A DNA stretch of 64,000 nt, taken from NCBI GenBank assembly GCA_903772945.1, contig CAICTM010000044.1, forward strand, positions 1 to 64,000. Direction: 5' to 3'. Each line of letters begins with the position of its first letter. Positions within the stretch are counted from its first letter, which is position 1. Position numbers and translations under genes: made by a program. The notes beneath the pieces were generated by a model that made no database searches, had not been told where the DNA came from, and worked only from the letters and a program-made list of their open reading frames with translations. The stretch comes from Seminavis robusta (Eukaryota > Bacillariophyta > Bacillariophyceae > Naviculales > Naviculaceae). This document shows, in pieces, positions 10,945-24,258 of this stretch.

Positions 10945-12195
10945 AGATATGGTGACTTGGGACAGCAAAACAGGGCAATCCACGGCGTGGCCTGTACGAG
11001 ACCAGGGAAGGTCCAAATCAAAAGTACAGTTCAGGGTTGCGCCTGGGTCGTTGGGTATTATCTTAATACTAGGGAGTTTGAAACGGTTCAAAAGCAGAAA
11101 ACGGCAATCCGTTATACCCAAATTTTGATTTTTATTCCAGTTTTCAAAATAAGGGTCTAAATTTATACCCGTTTTTCCGGATCTCATTGAAGTATCCGGA
11201 GTGCCGTGCAGACGATGGTAAGGTGGCAGGATTCAGCATTTGGATCAAACGGCTGATGAGCACACCGAAGTATTCTCCGATCGGGGAGAACGAAGAAGAA
11301 ACAACTCCATCAGCCGCCAGTGTCAGGGGAGAGTCCTGTTCCAACAACCACTCGTGCACATACTCCATCAACCGGTGCAGCAGATTAACTCTTTCTTTCT
11401 TTCAGTTCTATCTAGTTGCCCTATGATTTGAGTATGGCATGATTTCATAAAACTGTGTGGTCTTCTGCAGCTTCATGTTGAGCGCATGGATTTGAGAAAA
11501 GGATGAGCAATCCTGTTCTTCCTATAGGCAGGCAGGTATCGCTCGATCATACACTTTCAATCATCAAAGAATGACACAATCAACGGCATCAATTATTTCC
11601 TACTAGTCCCGAGTTTGCCTTTCTTCTCCTAACCCTGGATTCTTGCCAGCTTCCGTACTCTGAGTAGGCTGAAAGCAATCCAGGAAGAAAGAAAAAATTG
11701 TTGCATCGGTTTATGGACTCAGAGGACGGTGAACACGGCTAAGCAGAGCGTGGCGTGGAAGCTGCCTGGTACGAGGGAAATCTTCAATCGAATCGAATCG
11801 AATCGAATCGAATCGCGAAGCCAGCAAGACAGTTTTGGGATTCGCACCCAATGAGGTATGGTAGATGTGGTAAACCTTGGTATTTATTCTGAAATATTTA
11901 ACCCCATCTTTACCGGTACCAGAACTACGCATATAACATTCTTTACGCAAAGGATCGCGAATGATGAATACTGAATGTGGAATCTTCCGTCCGAACCACC
12001 GGCAGCAAAAGAAAGACGAAAGATACCAAGATACCTTCCAGACCACCAATAATTCTACCGGTACTAGCCAGCTAGCTCTAGTACTCGTACTTCGCTACCG
12101 GTAGCAAGGGCCATGCCACCGCGCACAAAAAACTCCACAAATTGTTTTGTGCGAGAGCCACAGCTTCCTCATAGATATTATTATTCGAAAACAAG
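10945..12195. other. Intergenic stretch with microsatellite
   Basis: No gene recognised. A 75-codon open frame on the minus strand (11144-11371) looks like a fragment but has no family I know. A pentanucleotide run of six AATCG units lies at 11786-11815. TACCGGTA palindromes occur near 11908, 12056 and 12098, upstream of the pyruvate kinase start. Confidence 0.5.
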
Positions 12196-14000
12196 ATGAT
12201 TTCCAATACTGCCAGTGTCCCTACCCTCCGTGGAGGTTACATCACGCTAGAAACTGTGACCAAGCCATGTCTGGTCAAGGAGCGCAAGACCAAGATTATC
12301 TGCACTCTTGGCCCTGCCTGTTGGAGTGAAGAGGGATTGGCCAAGCTGATGGATGCTGGTATGAATGCTGCTCGTTTCAATTTTAGCCATGGTGATCATG
12401 CTGGTCATTTGAGTGTCTTGGAACGTCTGCGCAAGGTCTGCAAAGAGAAGAAACGTAACATTGCTGTCTTGATGGACACCAAGGGTCCCGAAATCCGAAC
12501 AGGATTCTTTGCCAATGACGCGAAGAAAATTGAATTGACCAAAGGAGAGACCCTCGTGCTCACTGGCGATTATTCCTTCAAGGGAGACAATAAGAAATTG
12601 GCATGTTCTTACCCTACTATCGCCCAGAGCGTCAAGGAGGGACAGCAGATTCTCTGTGCTGATGGTAGTCTTGTCTTGACAGTCTTGTCCTGCAATGAGG
12701 CTGCTAAGGAGGTCTCCTGTCGAATCGAAAACAACTGTTCCATTGGAGAACGCAAGAACATGAACTTGCCAGGAGTTGTTGTTGATTTGCCCACCTTTAC
12801 GGAAAAGGACGTCGATGATATTGTCAACTGGGCCTGCAAATACAAGGTGGACTTCATTGCGGCATCCTTTATTCGAAAGGGATCTGATGTCACAAAATTG
12901 AGAAAATTGTTGGCTGATAACGGAGGATCAGAGATCAAGATTATCTGCAAGATTGAAAATCAAGAAGGGTTGGAGAATTATCAGGTATTGTCTGCTCTAT
13001 TTTTACGAGAGGGCATGGGTATGTTCGGTGCTCACGCTGTTTGTCTGTGCGTTACTCAATTGCTTTGATCAGGAAATTCTCAAGGAAACGGATGCCATTA
13101 TGGTTGCTCGTGGTGACTTGGGCATGGAAATCCCTGCCTCCAAGGTCTTTTTGGCGCAGAAGTACATGATCCGAGAGGCCAACCTCATGGGAAGACCCGT
13201 TGTCACGGCTACTCAGGTAAAGTTATCGTTTCGATTATGCGGTTTCAGCTTTCCGGAAATGATGGTTTGCGCTATACTTGCATTCACTCACTTTGATCTT
13301 TTGATTTTCATTACAGATGCTCGAATCGATGATCACTAATCCTCGCCCAACTCGTGCAGAGTGTTCTGATGTTGCCAACGCCGTCTACGATGGAACCGAT
13401 GTAGTCATGTTGAGTGGTGAGACAGCCAATGGACCTTACTTTGAAGAGGCCGTCAAGGTCATGAACAAGACTTGCTGTGAGGCTGAATCCTCTCGCAACT
13501 ACAACCTGTTGTATCAGTCGGTACGAAACTCCATTATCAGACAAACCGGGACCCTTTCTGTTGGAGAATCCATGTCTTCATCGGCTGTCAAGACAGCCCT
13601 GGACATCCACTCCAAGCTCATTGTTGTGCTCAGTGAATCTGGACGAATGGCCAACTACATTTCCAAATTCCGTCCCAGCGTCTCTGTCCTCATGATGACA
13701 CCCCAGGAAACCGCAGCTCGTCAGGCCAGTGGATTGATGGCAGGATTGCATTCCGTGGCCGTGCATGGTCTTGACAAAAGCGAAGAATTGTTGGAAGAAT
13801 TGTCCCATGAACTATTAGAAAATGGCATTGCCATGGAAGGAGATGAGATTGTTGTTTGTGGTGGACGCATGGCAGGGCTTAAGGAACAGGTCCGAGTCTA
13901 CAAGCTTGCCAAGGGCAAGAAACATGGACACATCATCAACAGTCATACCTTCTTCTTTGATGCCAAGATGATCTTTACCTTTGTCCCGGAATCCTTCTAG
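12196..14000 (+). CDS. Pyruvate kinase
   Basis: Converts phosphoenolpyruvate and ADP to pyruvate and ATP, the last step of glycolysis. Three exons (12196-12984, 13073-13216, 13317-14000) join in frame to 538 residues; the introns of 88 and 100 bp have GT-AG ends. The protein has the barrel start with [13 protein letters not shown] and RFNFSHG (residues about 35-60), the B-domain entry [11 protein letters not shown], the signature [11 protein letters not shown] with catalytic Lys252, [21 protein letters not shown] formed across the second intron, and a full C-terminal domain with [16 protein letters not shown]. There is no signal or transit peptide before residue 25, so a cytosolic enzyme is likely. 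The length fits the family. No upstream in-frame ATG competes. It converges with the Gln-rich gene downstream. Confidence 0.97.
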
Positions 14001-14516
14001 GGTACAGATACGATTCTGTAAGTATTCTCGACCAACGAGCCAAGAATGCCAATTGGATGGATGGATGAACCCAAAATCATAATCACCGCAGTCCAATTCT
14101 CATTGTTGGCGATCATAATTGCCAAAGCATCTGCATTAATCCGGAGGTTCATGATATTAGTTAATCTCGTTCTAAAATAGCCGTACTCCGGCCCCGTCAA
14201 ATTTTGCATCTGGCCAGCCGGATAGAAGGGACGTCAATAATAATGATTGCCTCATGACGAACCGTGTGCGTACCTGGTGCTGGTCCTACACTGGCAGCCA
14301 CCGTCGATACCCATAGCAAGAATACCCTGGAGATGGCAAGGATGGATCAACGACTCTGCTGGTCGTTGCCTACGACTTAGCTACAAATGCAGTGCGTCGC
14401 GTGACTCTACCAGCCACGAATGCAGTCGGCTTCAAGTTGAAATCATAGAGGAAGGCTGCATACTCTAGAGTACGGTAGAATCGAATCTAACAGCTATTGC
14501 GAAGCTGCTTATCTAG
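14001..14516. other. Intergenic region between convergent genes
   Basis: About 515 bp between the stop codons of pyruvate kinase and the Gln-rich gene. It should hold both 3' untranslated regions. No RNA gene or repeat was recognised. Confidence 0.5.
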
Positions 14517-17500
14517 CTAGATGTAATTGGATTCTCCTTCGCCGTTTTCGAGGCGGGTGTTGTCACCATACTCGGAGTAATACTGCTGTTCGGTGCCGGT
14601 CGGAACGTCCTGAGTTTGCTGGTTTGGTGCGGCATAGTTTTGGTCCTGTGCTACCTCGTATTGATCCTGGGGGTGCTGGTCCTGTTGCGTCTCGTCTAGT
14701 GTTCGCGGTTGTTCGGCATGTTGCGTTTGGCCTTCCAGCTTCGCCTGTCCTCGATGATTCAATGTCTGCTCATGTTGCTCGTATCGCGTCTGATCTTGCT
14801 GCTCATATGGGTGATGCTGCTGGTTGTACTCTACCTGATGCTGCTGCTGATGCAATACAGCCTGCGCTTGTTGCTGATCGTGCTGCTGTTGTGTCTGGTC
14901 TTGCTGTGTCAGCTGATGTTGCCCGTAGTCCGGAGACAAGTTGGTTGGGTCCGAGTTTGACACTGCTTGCCCGTCACCAGAGCCACTAAAGAGGTTCACT
15001 TGTTCGCCAGAGTGCTGATCGTTGTATTGACCGGTTGTTGTTTCAGGCTGGCGAACACCTTCTTGGCAAGCCTGAGGCCCGCCTTGTCCGGGATCGCCTG
15101 CTTGTTGAAGGCTGGCAGTTGCGGCAGTCGTGTACGGCAATTCGAACAAGGCCTCCTGTTCATACTCTTGTAGAGGATCAGGAGCACTCACTTGCCCTTG
15201 CTGCTGGTTCTCAAAGTTAGTCGGCGCGGCATTTTGCCCTGGATGCTGGTGCTCGTTATCAAAGGCGCTCAGCATGTCTTGAGCCGAGCAATATGGTTGC
15301 TGTTGTTGTTGGGTCACATGACCGGTTTGGTTTTGAATGTGGGTATGGTTCTGTTGGCTTACATCTTGATCCCCTTGCGCTTCAAAGAGAGGTGGACATG
15401 TCTGCCCCTGTTGCTGATACTCGCTATGGTGACTCGCAGAGGTCTGTCGTGAAATGCTGCCTTGCGGTTGCTGATACTCGCTATGGTGACCTGCAGAGGT
15501 CTGTCGCGACAAGCTGCCTTGCTGATACTCGCTATGGTGACTGGCTGAGGTTTGTCTCGACAAAGGCTGCGACGAGTTTCCTTCTATTTCGTTCTGGCCC
15601 TGCGTTTGGTACGTTGTTTGAAGCTGCTGATTCTGCGATGGTGCAGAGTAATGCTGTTGTTGAGGCTGTTGAAAATCTTGTTGGTATTGGCTTGGATATT
15701 GCTGTTGTGGAGAGTGGCTGCCAGGCTGAGTTTGCTGTGAAACATGGCCGGGTGCTTGCAACGGCCCCGCCTGCTCAACACCAGCGTTGTTTGTCGCATA
15801 AGTCGCTATATCATGCTTCGTCTGATGTAGCTGTGTTTGATACTCCGGCGCCGCTTGCATTTGCATACCACTTCCATCCTGACGCACCTGACTGTACCCC
15901 GGATGCGATGCAAACTGCTGCTGCATTTGAGGTGGCGGATGAGCGGTTTGGGCATGCTGTACAGTTGCCTGGCCCTCGCCTGGGACAGCATTGGCTCCAT
16001 TGGTAGCCCAGGCCTGATAAGCTTGTTCGACCTGCCCGCCACCAACTGGATCGGGGTGCTGTTGCGTGTGAAAGATACCGGTTGATCCGGCTTCGTTCTG
16101 AACGAGATCAGCGGCGGCATGCGGAACAGATGCATGATGGTAACTAGGTTGCGAGTTGTTCATTGTATCGCTTGCTGCAGCTTGGTGGAAGCCAACGACC
16201 TCTTCCTTCGAATGCTGGTGATCGTGGTCGTGGTCCTCGTGAACAACCTCAATGCCGTAGTCGTGTTGATCGTGCGAAGGATCCTCGTCCATGGCGTGAT
16301 TCTCTTCTGCCGGTTGCATATGTTCGTTGCGGTGGTCATAATCATGCAGCTGTTCCTTCGTCCCTGTTGACGTGCGTTGAGTGGGACCGAGTCCCGGTGT
16401 CACCGTGGAGCCTTGCGTCGAAGCGGCCTGGTTTTGGTTGCTTGCACCCGACGCCTGATTGTTTACAGGCTGGCCATAATGCGTATGCATGAATGGCTGG
16501 TTTGGGCGTGCTTCTAAGGCGCCGTTTTGCTGATGCTGCTGATTGTTTTGCGGGACTGAGGCCGTGCCAGCAGTAGCCAAATGAGTGTTCGCGACCATAG
16601 TTGCAGTTTGCAGACCTTGACCGTGGGGTTGCTGAGCTTGTGCGTGCGGCGTTTGATATTGCTGTGAGGCTGCACCAGGCTGGCTATTACTGATAGGATG
16701 GGCATGTTGCGGAACAGTAGGGTACTGATAATACCCATTCGATTGAGGATTCCCGTGCAAAGGAATCCCCTGCTGGCTGTGCTGCCGCTGGTGACGACTG
16801 TGATCAGCGTGTTGGTCAACTTGTCCAGACTGTCCGTGAGTGGTCTGTCCAGGGCGCCAGTATCCCTGTGCGTTCTGCGCCTGCTGGCCTGGTTGAAGCT
16901 GTTGGTGATTCTGGCTGTACAACCGTCCTTGGTTCACGCCAGGTGCACCATGACTGGCTTGCCCCGAAACTTGGTGGACTTGGTGTGTTGTCGGTTGAGA
17001 TTGGCTAACATATTGATGCTGACCCTGAGCTGCGGGTTGAATGTACTGATGTTGTTGCTGCTGGTGAGCTTGGGGAGCCTGTGTAGCATGCACACTGTTC
17101 TCAACTGGCTGCAGAGAATGAGGCGCGGCTGCTTGTGCAACAAATAGCTGAGGAGCTGGTGCCGGAGAGGCATACAGCTGCTGTATTTGAGGAGCTGGCG
17201 CTGGCACTTGTGGAGCTGGTGCCGGTACTGGCGAGGCATACAGCTGCTGTCCTTGAGGAGCTGGCGCTGGAACTGGCACTTGTGGAGCTGGTGCCGGTAC
17301 TGGTGAGGCATACAGCTGCTGTCCTTGAGGATCCAGCGCTGGCACTGGCGAGGCGTACAGCTGCTGGCCATGAGGATCCGGCGCCGGTGCTGGTGAAGCG
17401 TAAACCTGCTGGCCTTGCGGCGTCGGCACTGGTACTGCCGCAAAGTGATGTCCCGGATGATGCAACTGGTTTTGCTGTTGTACATGAGACGCCGGTTGAG

Positions 17501-19718
17501 GTAAGTGCTCAACATGATGCGACCCTGGTGCTTGGTACTGTTGCACCTGAGTTTGTTGCTGGGTCTGAGCCGCTGGCTGGGGAATTTGCTGAGCATATTG
17601 TTGCTGGACTTGACGTGGCACTGGCTGTGCGGTTTGATTGGCATACTGCTGTTGTGCGGTTTGAAATTGCTGTTGGACTTGAGGCGCGGTCTGTTGGTGA
17701 TTGGCAATGTACTGCTCCTGTGACGAGTCGCGCAGATGTTGTGGATTTGAGGCCTGAGACCCAAAAGACTGCTGCGGCTGCATCTGTTGGGTGGGTGCTG
17801 CCACCGGCTGTGCTGGTGGCGGAGCCAATCCTCCAGTTGTCTCGCTACCCGGATGGTAGTGTTGAGCTTGTTGCTGCTGGCTGGTACCTTTTTGTTGCGT
17901 TTTGGGAGGAGACGTACTTTGATGCTGCAAGTGGTTGGTCGGTGTATGCTGCTTCTGGGAACCGTCGTTCCTTCCTTGACCATTGTATTGTTGCTGTTGG
18001 GGCGGAATGGGGCTAATGCCTGTTTGCCGCCCACCATCCAAGGACAGATCAAACGTATCAGATCCATTCCGTTCGATGGGAGGTTTTTTCTCTACCGCAA
18101 CAGTGTTTGGGATTTGCGTGCTACTAATGTTGCTGACTAGCGAAGTGCTTGAGTCTCGCTTCTTCAAAACATGAACCTGCTGGAGCACATCTTTGCCTCC
18201 TCCCGGCACCAGGTTCTTTCCGGAAGCAACCGATCTGGATAGTCCACTAATGGCGCTGTGCATGCTAGAATCATCGTCCGGCCTTTGCTTTCCACTACTA
18301 GACAAGCGCGTTTTCAGCAATGCCGATTCTTGCGGAGTCAGATTGAAGAGATCCGCTGCCAAAGCATCGTTGTAATTGGCGTCGCCATACCAATTATCGT
18401 CCCACAGGTTGGCTCCAACAGACAAGAGTTGATCATCATCGATGGATTCATCAGTGAGTTTTTGTTGTTGTTGAGATCCGGTGGTGGTACCACTACTACG
18501 ACGCCTCAGGATGGTTGCAATTTGTCTCTTGCGCTCCGGAGACAGCATGGCCACCTTGGCAGCTTTCAATTCTTCCAAGCTGGCGGCTGCCTTGACGACT
18601 GATGATTGTGCAGTAGCCGTCACGATTGTGACGGGAGGAGTCTTGACCACGGCAACATTTGCTCGTTTGTGGATTGCTGCTATTGAATGATCGTGCGACA
18701 CTGTACTGGCGTCTTCGTCACGTTTGCGTTTCTTTCGTTGGACATCTCCGTGTCTCTCGCAAATGAATTGAGCCAATACCATATGAAAGCCTTTGTCGCG
18801 TCCCCACGCCCTCGCCAAGTGTCGGAAACTCACTTCGGGAACTCCCGTCAAGACCAATATTTCCATCCAGACCAATTCACGCTCCCATCCTTCGAGCTGG
18901 GTTGCGGGGTTGTCAACGGGCAGGAGTCCTCTTGCTTTGCGTTCCTCATTGCGATGCCAAGCGGGTGGTTTGCCTCCGTGGAAGCCTTCTGCTAGGTGAT
19001 CCACCAAAGGCATTTTCCCTCGCGTGTGTTGAGGCACTCGTAAATTCGGAAAGAAATCTACAGAGGACGGCAGAACTCCATCGTAGACGGACGATCCTGT
19101 GGGTTCTGGAGGCGTTGTTGGATTGTTTTGTACAGCTGGGATGGGAGTTGTCTTTCGCTTGTGCTCTTTGAAATGGGATTTACACATTCCTGTTAAACAT
19201 GAGAGTCATTGTGGATTGTTGTTGTTTGTGGGGTTTGTGGGGTTCGCAACGAAAGCATCGAACAGAGAAAGTGATTGGGAACATGACAACGAACGTGAGA
19301 AATCTACAACACCATCATCCTCTCAGCCTCCCGTACGGCAAGCAAGCATATAAAGACCAACACACACAATGACCAATGAATAGATGGTGTGTGGCCAGTG
19401 AAGCAAGCGTCTGTACGTACCATCAAAATTTCCCTGAGCCTGTTTGGTGCACTTGTCTACCTTACACAGTCGAGGCTTGGCGCCATGGCGTTGGCACAGC
19501 CCTTGTGACTTGACAATCCGTTCACATCCGTCTATTCGACAGAACCGTCTCTTGTGCTTCACCCGGCCACCATGGCAGCCGAGCTTTTCGTCCGCAGCAG
19601 CAGCAGCAGTCTTTTTATCAGTCTTTTCCTTGGTGGTACTACTATCTATCCGCCCTTTGGTTTGTGAAACCATGGTAGCTGACGGTGACGCTACGCGAGC
19701 TGCAACTTGCGGTGGCAT
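14517..19718 (-). CDS. Gln/His-rich protein with two N-terminal Cys/His fingers
   Basis: Probable nuclear regulator of 1,656 residues in two exons (19718-19421 and 19189-14517; 231-bp GT-AG intron). The splice completes the second of two tandem fingers at residues about 55-110: CX4CX9CX2H (CRIDGC...CQRH) and CX4CX11CX2H (CKVDKC...CKSH). Such fingers occur in diatom and plant proteins often labelled WRKY19-like. A conserved block follows (WERELVWMEILVLTGVPEVSFRHLARAW cut here for length; about residues 180-215) and a basic stretch KKRKRD. Everything after about residue 400 is low complexity: poly-Gln/His, repeats of the type QQLYASPVPAPAPQ and three copies of SRQTSAxHHSEYQQ. The start at 19718 was chosen because the frame upstream has no family-like sequence, although it stays open to 20000. 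DNA binding is inference. Confidence 0.85.
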
Positions 19719-20476
19719 TGTTGTCGATCGATCAAGCGAAGCGTGAAAAGAATCTTTGGACTGTTGAATTTGTATAATTGCGACCTCTATTTTTACTGCG
19801 GAGTGCCGGCAAACGATGCCTTTTAATGAAAAAGCAACGGGGGCCCAAAAAGGAGGCCTCGAGCCACCAAACGAACGGACGCAATGCTGTTCAGTCTTGT
19901 TGTTGTTGTTGCTTGTTGATGCCGGTAATAGAGGAAGGTGTTCCGATAGATAGACAGACAGGGATGCAGCTGGGTCGAACAATGATGGACGGAATGGCAA
20001 TGAGGACCTCTTCTTGTGCTGCGGAATAGGTTGAAGATTCCAATTCCAAATTCTTTCAAACCTTTTAGTAGTTGAGGTAATTAAATTTGACTATTGACAA
20101 ATCATTACCACCACTACCTGCAGTGGCCATTGTCTTGATTTCGGACAGGGGCAGCTGTGGGTCGAGTGATGAGTCCCCTGAGGAGTTTTGGAAAAAAGGT
20201 GGTGGTTGGAGTTGCAGTGTTGTGTAGTTCCTTTTAGCCTTTCCATTCCGGTACATGTGCGGTACTTTGCTGGTACGGTGTCAGAGAAGAGGAGCACCAA
20301 ACCAAACTATGCTTTGGGAGTTCTAGCTAGCATGCACCCAGAGGTAGCAATTGAGAGGTGTGGGATTAAGGCTGCAATAGATGTGCTTTGTTGAGATTCA
20401 TCCTGTAGCTAGTGCGAAGCACAGAAGCACAGTACCGTACCTGCACTTCATGCATTAGCTATCATATCAAGGTCCT
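19719..20476. other. Intergenic region
   Basis: Upstream of the Gln-rich gene and downstream of the protease gene. The open frames on either strand look like shadows: short, and without motif or splice support. A CTAGCTAG-type run lies near 20322-20332. No RNA gene was seen. Confidence 0.45.
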
Positions 20477-23058
20477 TCATCTCATAAAATTGAAGGCACA
20501 GAGCAGCCCAATGCCATGAAGCCAAAATTTGTTCAAGGCCTGAATGGAGGAATCAGAGCTGCTTGTACTGCTGTCGGCGCCATTCTCATTGCTGTTTCCG
20601 TTGTCACTTGTGCTGGATTCTTCGCCAGGTGAAGAAGATCCATCTTCGCTTTCTTCTTCTTCCTCCGGTTCCTCTGCTGGAGTGGCACCCCGACCGTACA
20701 CCACCAGCTTCCAATCCTTTAGTTGTGATTTCTGTGATGGAGGCATACCACCACCGCACACGCAACAAGCCACATCGGGAGATAGCAAAGAGATGGGATT
20801 CACCAACGTGGCAATGTCAGGTTCAACGATCTGCCCATCGGCGCAACTTGCAGATCTTCGAATCGATTCACAGGTAACGAACGCTCCATTGGGTGCACCA
20901 GGAGATGCGAGCAAGATGAATATGAAGGGTATATCCACACATGTATCACGTATATTGCCAGGTCTATCATCTCGAAGGGACAGGGTCCAGTCCCCATCAG
21001 GTGATTCTCCCCAAGCACGAACTGTCATGAGCGTCCAATAAGTTCCATCCACAAGGTGTGTGGTTTCAGGCCTCAAGCTCTCATGAAGAATCGATTCTGT
21101 ACCTTGTGGCGAAGTAAGTACAATGTTCAAGTCACCGCGAGAAGGATGATCCAGAGCCAACCAGGCCACTACCGACTCTACTTCGAATTCAGAGTCCGGT
21201 GGAGCTTTGACGGAAAGTGATGTCTCCACACTTTGTGCCTCATCGGTAGGCGGTATTGTTATGTTGAGTTCAGGTTCTGATTCGGCGGTCAAATATGACT
21301 CGGGTGCCCACAGATTCCATGTTTCTGCTGCATCGACAGCCTTCTTGGCGTCGATCAATCCAAATCCGTGTTTGTAACTATGATGGAAGCCAGCAGCATT
21401 GGTTGTCCACGAGTCATCATCAGGATCATTTTTATTCGATGTGGAGGCCAAAATCCCTTGGACATCTCGCCACGTCAACTCGCTAAGAGATGCACAAAAT
21501 GCCAGATGTTAGCTGTGTGGTGCCATTCTGGTGGGCTTGACCACAAAATTTCATCAACTTACCTGTTTACCTGTAGCATCAATGCAATGACTCCAGCAAC
21601 GACAGGAGCACTAAAGGATGTCCCAGCCGAAATGTCATGGCATCCACCTCCCACCTTTGCCACAATGTTGTTCGCCAAGTGACCTGAGTTACCACCCGGA
21701 GCAGTAATAAACAGACCGGCGCCCATGGAACTGTAGGGTGCATGCATGCCTAACTTGTCGACGGCTCCTACACTGATGGTGTACCGAGTTCCTACCCATT
21801 TTTGTCCATCGGTGGAATCACCATTCATGCGTTCATTGCCAGCACTCATGACGAAGATGAGACCCTTTCCGCCCCGTCCCTGCTGCACTCCAATTTCGAG
21901 TGCCGCCCTTTCTTCTGGAATCAGAATGGAATCGTAGAAACATTCCGCATACAGCGGCAAGTAATCGTTGCAGGCTTCCACGTCATATTCAAAGCGTGTG
22001 CGGCAATAGGAGGATATAGACAATCGGCATTCGGGTGCCAACTGGGCGTAGTTGTCGCCTGCAGCCGCCAGTGACTCTCCACACACGTTGCACGGTGATG
22101 TGGAAAATTCATTGGAGAAGGGACACGTGGATTGTAAATTTCGTTTCTCATTGTCGTCTGGTTGTAGTCGTCTTACAAGTTGTTTTGCGACGCAAGCGTT
22201 TAAAGACCACGAGTTGACCGAAACGTCCGTGAAATTCAAATGGATAATGAGGGTGGTGGCGTAAAGCAAGGGATTTCCAACTTTGGGCATGCGACACGCA
22301 CTCAGTATCGAAGCTGGACTAATTCCCACGGCGCACTGATCATTATTGGCGCCCCCCAAAGCCAAGGAAGCCACGGCGGTACCATGTTCTCGAATGCTCT
22401 CCACGGGCAATTCTCCTGGGGCTGGTGGCAAGTAATCTTCACAGGAATGTTCTTCGTCAAAACGATTGTCAAACTCAGCATGTGTTGCGTCCACACCACC
22501 AACATCATTGACACGAATACGGACCCCTTCTCCCAAAATTCCGGCCTCCCACACGGGCTGAACATTGATCATGTTGTAGAGCCACTCCATGGAATCAAAT
22601 AGGGGGTCTGAAAATATGTTATCTTTTGTTGTCGCTGTCGCGTTGCTGCTCTCGCTGATACCACTGCAAGGGGTTGTAGTCCAATCTTCTGCCGAGACAC
22701 AAGACGGTTGCAAATTGGATCCCACCTCAGATTCATCTTGCAATCTTGTCCAGGTTTCTTGGGTGATGATCCGAGAAGAGCAAATAGCATCTCCAGGACA
22801 CCAGAAACATCCAGCTTTGACGCAATCATCACATTGAAAATTAAACCTCCTGCAAGGATCACAGTCGAGACAGTCCAAACACCATCCTTCTTGTCTTGTG
22901 GGTTCGCAGATGTTGTCTAGCTGCCATGATTGAGGAGAGCAGCCAGAACCAGAGACTTCAAGGATATTGCATTGGTAGTTGAATGGATTAGTGTCGTCTT
23001 CCTGGGACAGGGTAGAAACACAAAGCAAGCCGAGAAGCAACAACCGTAACGTTGTCAT
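20477..23058 (-). CDS. Kexin/furin-like subtilase with PSI-like and P domains
   Basis: Secretory-pathway serine protease, 833 residues in two exons (23058-21563 and 21482-20477; 80-bp GT-AG intron). The start at 23058 puts a signal peptide (MTTLRLLLLGLLCVSTLS) at residue 1; an in-frame ATG at 23115 would add 19 residues in front. A Cys-rich PSI-like segment (residues about 50-95, with CVKAGCFWCPGDAIC) precedes the S8 domain. Catalytic residues: Asp185 in VNDVGGVD, His225 in REHGTAVAS, oxyanion Asn408 in SAGN and Ser481 in GTSFSAPVVAG. The second exon holds a P domain (WLALDHPSRGDLNIVL, GDWTLSLRD), which groups it with proprotein convertases, then an acidic Ser-rich tail and a short hydrophobic end. 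Substrate unknown. Confidence 0.9.
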
Positions 23059-23115
23059 GGTGATCTTCTTGCTTGGAAGAAGATCAGCAGAAAAATGAGC
23101 CCGGCATGATGCCAT

Positions 23116-23728
23116 ACTAGTAGATCCAACTTCCCGATGATGCCTGGGCGGGTCATTGGCACTTGGTTGATGGTTGATGGCCTCAATACCGGTAAGGGTT
23201 CAGGGTACAGTCGCTACGCTACGAGTTCCACGCTACTGTTCAGCGCCACATGCACTGTTTTACATGCAGCCAGTACTGGTATCGGTAGTGCTTTAGCTTC
23301 TCTGTATGCAACGAAAGCCCTTACCGGTACCAGTTTTAGACAACAACAAGCTAGAAAGGCACAATAGAAAGTTTGGTCTCGTGGTTATTATTGTACATCT
23401 AGGGCTGGACTCTATTCTCACACCACTAGCTGGTCTTACAGAAAAAGCCCCATGAAGTAAACTGTCTTTGATGAGCTTGGGTGCCTTTAGGGTAACAGTT
23501 GGAAGACTCGAGGTCAAAGGACTATTTCGAACAAACTAAAGTTCACGCTCTCCTCAAAATGGAGCTCTGTACCTCCCGTGTCGATACAGGTGGACTACAC
23601 GGTTCCAAGCAAGGCATTCAGCAAAAGTGTTCCAAATCATCCGATCCTTATTTGCTACACAGCCTACCAACATGAGAAGCTAGGCTATATAGTGGAATAG
23701 GATCCATCCCAATTTACATTTTCAACTA
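23116..23728. other. Intergenic region
   Basis: Upstream of the kexin-like gene and downstream of bS6m. TACCGGTA palindromes occur at about 23187 and 23322. No gene or RNA recognised. Confidence 0.45.
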
Positions 23729-24258
23729 TCACTTTTTCTCTGCTGCTTTGTTGGCTCGGGCTTCTTCCATGGCTCGTTTTCTCTCTGCCTTCTCCTTCTT
23801 GAGGAGTTGCTGAATGTAGGGGTTACGATCCTGTCTCGTAGTGTTCATATAGTCGAGTGGAGATCGTGCCTTGAGATTGGTGAATCGGAGTACATCGGGT
23901 TCCATTCTAAGAATATTTTCTGCTTGTTGCATGGCAAAAGGATTGCTGTCATAATAGACGGAAAAGAATCGTCCCTGACGCCAATATCTTTGACCAAAGG
24001 CATCGGTATTCCTGGCCTTGAAACGTTCGGGCAAATCACGAATCCCATGATTTCGAATAGACCGGACAACGCCTCCTTCTTTGACAATCTCCAAGGAGAA
24101 TCGTTTGGCAATGTTGCTCAAACTGTCAAACACTAAACCAACCGAGACCAACCAAACAGTGAGAAATCTTGCGGGCAGATAGGAAGCAAAACTGAAGGCG
24201 AAATCAACAACTTACAAACTTTATCCTTTGCCGTTATTACGCATTCATAGAACACCAT
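23729..24258 (-). CDS. Mitochondrial ribosomal protein bS6 (MRPS6-like)
   Basis: Small-subunit protein of the organelle ribosome, 148 residues from two exons (24258-24216 and 24132-23729; 83-bp GT-AG intron). The first exon is only 43 nt and gives MVFYECVITAKDKV, matching the beta-strand start of bS6 proteins (xYE.xL..). The second exon carries KEGGVVRSIRNHGIRDLPERF, the middle strand-turn of the family, and the region MEPDVLRFTNLKARSPL, then a basic and acidic helical tail (KKEKAERKRAMEEARANK). There is no bacterial-type plastid presequence; with its PER-like turn and the residue spacing it is closer to MRPS6 than to plastid S6, but this is a judgement by eye. It is divergent from the metalloprotease gene. 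Confidence 0.8.

Noticed and set aside
16934-18067. 377-codon frame and other long frames opposite or within the Gln-rich gene
   Set aside because: They are shadows of CAG-rich coding DNA; the 14517-19189 frame is longer, is joined by splicing to a finger exon and has family-like sequence.
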